Assembly: GCF_002865605.1 (NCBI RefSeq)
Contig: NZ_CP025583.1
Span: forward strand, 3,009,501-3,073,500
Length of the DNA stretch: 64,000 nt
Reading direction: 5' to 3'
Source of the DNA: Paracoccus jeotgali
GTDB lineage: Bacteria > Pseudomonadota > Alphaproteobacteria > Rhodobacterales > Rhodobacteraceae
Position 1 is the first letter of the stretch. Every line of letters begins with the position of its first letter. The notes beneath the pieces were generated by a model, which did not search any database, had not been told where the DNA came from, and saw only the letters and a program-made list of their open reading frames with translations. A program made the translations under genes and the position numbers. Shown here piece by piece: positions 61,080 through 64,000 of the stretch.

Positions 61080-61736
61080 ATGACCGAGCAGGACCAGACA
61101 CCGCAGCTGAATTGGCGGGACGGAGGCATCCCCGTCTCGACCCGTTTCGACGATCCGTATTTCAGCCTCGCCGGCGGGCTGGCCGAGGCGGGGCATGTGT
61201 TTCTGGCCGGCAACGATCTGCCCGCCCGGCTGCGTCCCGGCTTTCATGTCGCCGAGCTGGGATTTGGCACCGGGCTGAACCTGCTGGCCTTGGCGCAGGT
61301 CGCCCGCGCGCCGATCCGCTTCACCAGTTTCGAGGCGTTTCCGATGTCGCAAGCCCAGCTTGCGCAGGCCCATGACGCCTTCCCCGAACTGGCCGAGGCC
61401 AGCGCCGCCCTGCGCGCGGGCTATCCGGCCCGCCGCTTTCGCGTCGGTTCGGTCGAGGCCGAGGTGATCATCGGTGACGCCCGCGACACCCTGCCGGCAT
61501 GGCAGGGCCGGGCGGATGCGTGGTTTCTGGACGGCTTCGCCCCGGCCCGGAACCCGGAACTGTGGGGCGAGGGCCTGATGGCCGAGGTCGCCCGCCACAC
61601 CGCGCCGGGCGGCACCTTCGCCACCTATACCGCCGCCGGCCATGTCCGCCGCGCCCTTCAGGCTGCCGGCTTCGAGGTCACCCGCACACCTGGCCATGCC
61701 GGCAAGCGACATATGAGCCGGGGTCGGCTGGCGTAG
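61080..61736 (+). CDS. mnmD: tRNA 5-methylaminomethyl-2-thiouridine methyltransferase MnmD
   Basis: A 218-aa SAM-dependent methyltransferase equal to the N-terminal half of E. coli MnmC. It has FDDPYFSLAGGLAEAGHVF near the start, SAM motif ELGFGTGLNLLAL near 60 and the catalytic WFLDGFAPARNPELW near 147. It makes the last methylation of mnm5(s2)U34 in wobble position of several tRNAs. The flavin half is encoded separately on the other strand. It ends 6 bases from the convergent lytic transglycosylase gene. Confidence 0.9.
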   Translation: MTEQDQTPQLNWRDGGIPVSTRFDDPYFSLAGGLAEAGHVFLAGNDLPARLRPGFHVAELGFGTGLNLLALAQVARAPIRFTSFEAFPMSQAQLAQAHDAFPELAEASAALRAGYPARRFRVGSVEAEVIIGDARDTLPAWQGRADAWFLDGFAPARNPELWGEGLMAEVARHTAPGGTFATYTAAGHVRRALQAAGFEVTRTPGHAGKRHMSRGRLA

Positions 61737-61742
61737 GTGGTT

Positions 61743-64000
61743 CTACAGGGTGTCCGGGAGGTCCGGGGCAGGGGTCAAAGCCGCCTCTGGCAATGTCGCT
61801 GCATCTGTGGCCGAGGGTTCATCTGTCGCTGCGTCCGTTCCGCTGCGGTCCCGCTCTGACGTGTCGGTGCCGAGCGAGTCCGATCCTGCTGCGCCGGTCA
61901 GATCGCTGTCCGGCCCTGCCTCTGCCTCCATGCCGTTCGGTCTCGGCGACTCCGCCTCCACATCCTGCGGCACGGCTGCGCCACTTGCCTCCGCGTCAGG
62001 CGCGAGCGTTTCCTCACCCGCGTCAGCCTCACGAGTCCCCGCCGCCCCGGCGGCCTCTGGCTCTGCGCCCTCCGCTTCTGCCCCCATCGCGACCGTGCCC
62101 GGACGCGGGGTGGGACGCGTTGGCGGCGCCTCGCCGGGCTCGGTAAAGCGGGCGGCGGCGGCAGAGAGCGGGGTGCCGGGGCGCGGCGGGATCAGCGAGC
62201 GGGTCAGCACCTCTTTCAGCGTCTGCACCGGCTTTGGCGGCGGCGGGATGAAGCCGTCGCCGGTCAGGTCGCGCGTCGGCGTGGGCGCGACGGGGGCGCC
62301 GGTGATGCGGGCGCGATAGACCGGCAGCGCCTCGGTCACGCGCATGACATAGTTGCGGGTCTCGTCAAAGGGGATCATCTCGACCCAGTCCACCGGATCG
62401 GCGCCGCCGCGAATGTCGCCGAACCGCTCGGTCCACTGCCGCGAGCGTCCCGGCCCGGCATTGTAGCCCGCCGCGACCAGTGCCGAGGACGGGCCGAAGC
62501 GGTCGCGCAGCGTCGTCAGATAGGCCGTGCCCAGCCGCGCATTATACAGCGCGTCGCGCGTCAGCCGCGCGCGGTCGTAATCCACGCCCAGCTTGCGGGC
62601 CATCTGCTCGGCCGTGCCGGGCATGAGCTGCATCAGCCCCAAGGCCCCGGCATGGGACGAGACACCGTGATTGAACTCGGATTCCTGACGCGAGATGGCC
62701 ATGACCAGTTCCGGCGGCAGGTCCAGCCCCTCGACCTCGAGCCCGGTCAGCGGGAAATAGGCGGCGGGATAGACCACGCCGCGCCCGGCCGCGCGCTTGG
62801 CGAGGCGCAGCGCGTGCCAGGGATAGTGCATCTCGAGTGTCAGCCGCGCCATGCGGCCGATATCCTCGGGCGGGGCGGTTTCGGACAGATGCAGGAAAAA
62901 CCGCTGCCCCAGATCGGGCTGACCGGCGGCAAAGGCCCAGACCCCGGCCTGAAAGACGGTGTTCTCGCGCAGATCGGCGTGGCGCCATTGCGGCAGCGCG
63001 GCCTCGGCCCGGCCGGGGATCGACAGGTCGGGGTCGGGGGGTGCGCCGATGCGTTCGGCGGCCAACTGGCCGTAATAGCTGGACTGCATCCCCGCCGCCG
63101 CCTGATAGGCCGCCATCGCGGCATCAAGGTCGCCCGCCGCGTCATGCGCCCGGCCCTGCCAGTACAGCGCGCGCGATTGCGACACGACGCCGGTGCTGCC
63201 ATCGGCGAGATGGGTGAAATGACGCAGCGCGCGGTCGGGCGCACCGCCGCGCAGGGCGGCATAGCCGGCGAGGAACTCCAGATCGGCAAAAGCCTCGCTG
63301 CCGGGCGGCAGGTGATGGGGCGCGGCGATGGCCTCGGCCGCGGCCCAGTCGCCGTCGCGCAGGCTGGCGCGGGCATAGTCGCGCCGCGCCCCGGCCCAGA
63401 TCTCGGGCCGGCGCAGCGTTTCGGCCGAGGTGGATTGCGCCAGCATCAGCTCTTGCGCCAGATCGTGCCGCTTGGCCTGCATGCGCCAGCGGAAGCGGTC
63501 CATGGCAAGGCCGGGATCGTCGCGGGCGGGCTGCGGCAGGGAAAGGATCAGCGCGTCGGCGCCGCTCTGCCGCGCTTGCGTGGCGATGCGGGCCTGCGCC
63601 AGCGGCCGCGCCTCGGCGCTGATCCGGGGCAGGGCGGATTGCGCGGCCTGCCACTCTCCCTGATCCAGCAGCGCAAAGATGCGGCTGTCGGCGTCGTCGA
63701 TCAGCGCGCGATGGGCGGTCAGAAAGGCGGTTTCCTCGTCCGGCGTCATCTTGAGCGTGGTCCAGGCGCGGTTGGCCTCGGCCCGGGCGGCGGGGAGGTC
63801 GTCACCGAGCGCCGCGATCAGCGCCGTTGCCCCGCGCGCGGTCTGCGGCAGGCGGCCCGCGAACAGCGCGCGCACATCCTCGTGCCGGGGTGCTGCGGGC
63901 AGCCTGGCCTCGGCCTGCAGCATCAGCAGATCGAGGCCGGGCCAGTCGCCGTGATCGCGGAGAAAGGCCAGATAATCCGCAAACTCGCCCTGACCGGCCC
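61743..64000 (-). CDS. soluble lytic murein transglycosylase (Slt70-like), 5' end beyond window
   Basis: At least 752 residues; the open frame continues to the right edge, so the N-terminus and signal peptide are missing. The visible first ~450 residues are helical repeats like the Slt70 U/L-domains. The catalytic domain has the Glu in AISRQESEFNHGVSSHAGALG cut as ISRQESEFNHG, then GLMQLMPGTAEQMA and AGYNAGPGRSRQW. It cleaves peptidoglycan with formation of 1,6-anhydro ends. The last ~170 residues form an unusual acidic, Ala/Glu/Asp/Thr-rich disordered tail that E. coli Slt70 does not have. Confidence 0.92.
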   Translation of the reverse strand, partial: AGQGEFADYLAFLRDHGDWPGLDLLMLQAEARLPAAPRHEDVRALFAGRLPQTARGATALIAALGDDLPAARAEANRAWTTLKMTPDEETAFLTAHRALIDDADSRIFALLDQGEWQAAQSALPRISAEARPLAQARIATQARQSGADALILSLPQPARDDPGLAMDRFRWRMQAKRHDLAQELMLAQSTSAETLRRPEIWAGARRDYARASLRDGDWAAAEAIAAPHHLPPGSEAFADLEFLAGYAALRGGAPDRALRHFTHLADGSTGVVSQSRALYWQGRAHDAAGDLDAAMAAYQAAAGMQSSYYGQLAAERIGAPPDPDLSIPGRAEAALPQWRHADLRENTVFQAGVWAFAAGQPDLGQRFFLHLSETAPPEDIGRMARLTLEMHYPWHALRLAKRAAGRGVVYPAAYFPLTGLEVEGLDLPPELVMAISRQESEFNHGVSSHAGALGLMQLMPGTAEQMARKLGVDYDRARLTRDALYNARLGTAYLTTLRDRFGPSSALVAAGYNAGPGRSRQWTERFGDIRGGADPVDWVEMIPFDETRNYVMRVTEALPVYRARITGAPVAPTPTRDLTGDGFIPPPPKPVQTLKEVLTRSLIPPRPGTPLSAAAARFTEPGEAPPTRPTPRPGTVAMGAEAEGAEPEAAGAAGTREADAGEETLAPDAEASGAAVPQDVEAESPRPNGMEAEAGPDSDLTGAAGSDSLGTDTSERDRSGTDAATDEPSATDAATLPEAALTPAPDLPDTL

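Noticed and set aside
1-64000. CRISPR arrays, insertion sequences, tRNA or rRNA genes
   Set aside because: No regularly spaced direct repeats, transposase motifs or recognisable RNA gene sequences were seen on reading both strands; a tRNA or ISfinder search was not possible here.

Overview
This is a GC-rich chromosomal window with the coding style of a Paracoccus-like alphaproteobacterium (Rhodobacterales). The evidence is the nosCRZDFYLX order known from Paracoccus denitrificans, the alphaproteobacterial LPS and housekeeping gene set, dense ATGA/TGATG-coupled operons and the absence of insertion sequences. I see no rRNA or tRNA genes, no CRISPR array and no clear mobile element. Identifications come from motifs and gene order read by eye, not from database searches.

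Layout. 0-2.4 kb: end of an operon on the minus strand with a 34-residue membrane peptide, an acyl-CoA dehydrogenase-like protein, a PIG-L deacetylase and a NodS-like methyltransferase. 2.4-6.6 kb: single genes (cold-shock protein, AlgX-like SGNH protein, metallophosphoesterase, ADP-ribosylglycohydrolase, recombinase-tail-like protein). 6.6-10.4 kb: two divergent pairs (GtrA + ArnT-like glycosyltransferase; polyprenyl-phosphate GT2 + YdjC deacetylase) that together resemble an amino-sugar lipid A decoration pathway. 10.4-17.8 kb: ttrSRBCA, a tetrathionate reductase with its own two-component system, coupled to the sugar genes. 18.0-27.05 kb: nosCRZDFYLX, the nitrous oxide reductase operon, convergent with ttr and preceded by a perfect FNR/NNR-type box.

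27.1-36.1 kb is the least familiar part. A LuxR-type regulator with an unknown partner is divergent from an Asn-rich then Gly-rich 626-aa protein, a 660-aa repeat protein, and a dedicated type I secretion ATPase and membrane fusion protein. The two putative substrates share short motifs, and a strong terminator lies between them. I regard this as a candidate secreted, possibly amyloid or biofilm, matrix system.

36.2-47.4 kb: a DUF2177/SDR pair, then an eight-gene minus-strand operon (FAD oxidoreductase, DUF1365, CFA-synthase-like methylase, MFS, SDR, TspO-like protein, glutathione peroxidase, Fe-S photolyase) next to a fasciclin-domain protein and a divergent ECF sigma/RskA pair. The arrangement parallels the sigK locus of Mycobacterium tuberculosis and suggests a membrane-lipid and photo-oxidative stress regulon.

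47.5-64 kb: cell-envelope and housekeeping genes. These are rnd-kdsD-lptC-lptA-lptB-hpf-ptsN, mutY, a DUF721-dsbA-caiB operon, lpxK-waaA-DUF4170, cbiX, nnrU (with an apparent one-base frameshift near its 3' end), a divergent split MnmC pair, and a lytic transglycosylase running off the right edge.
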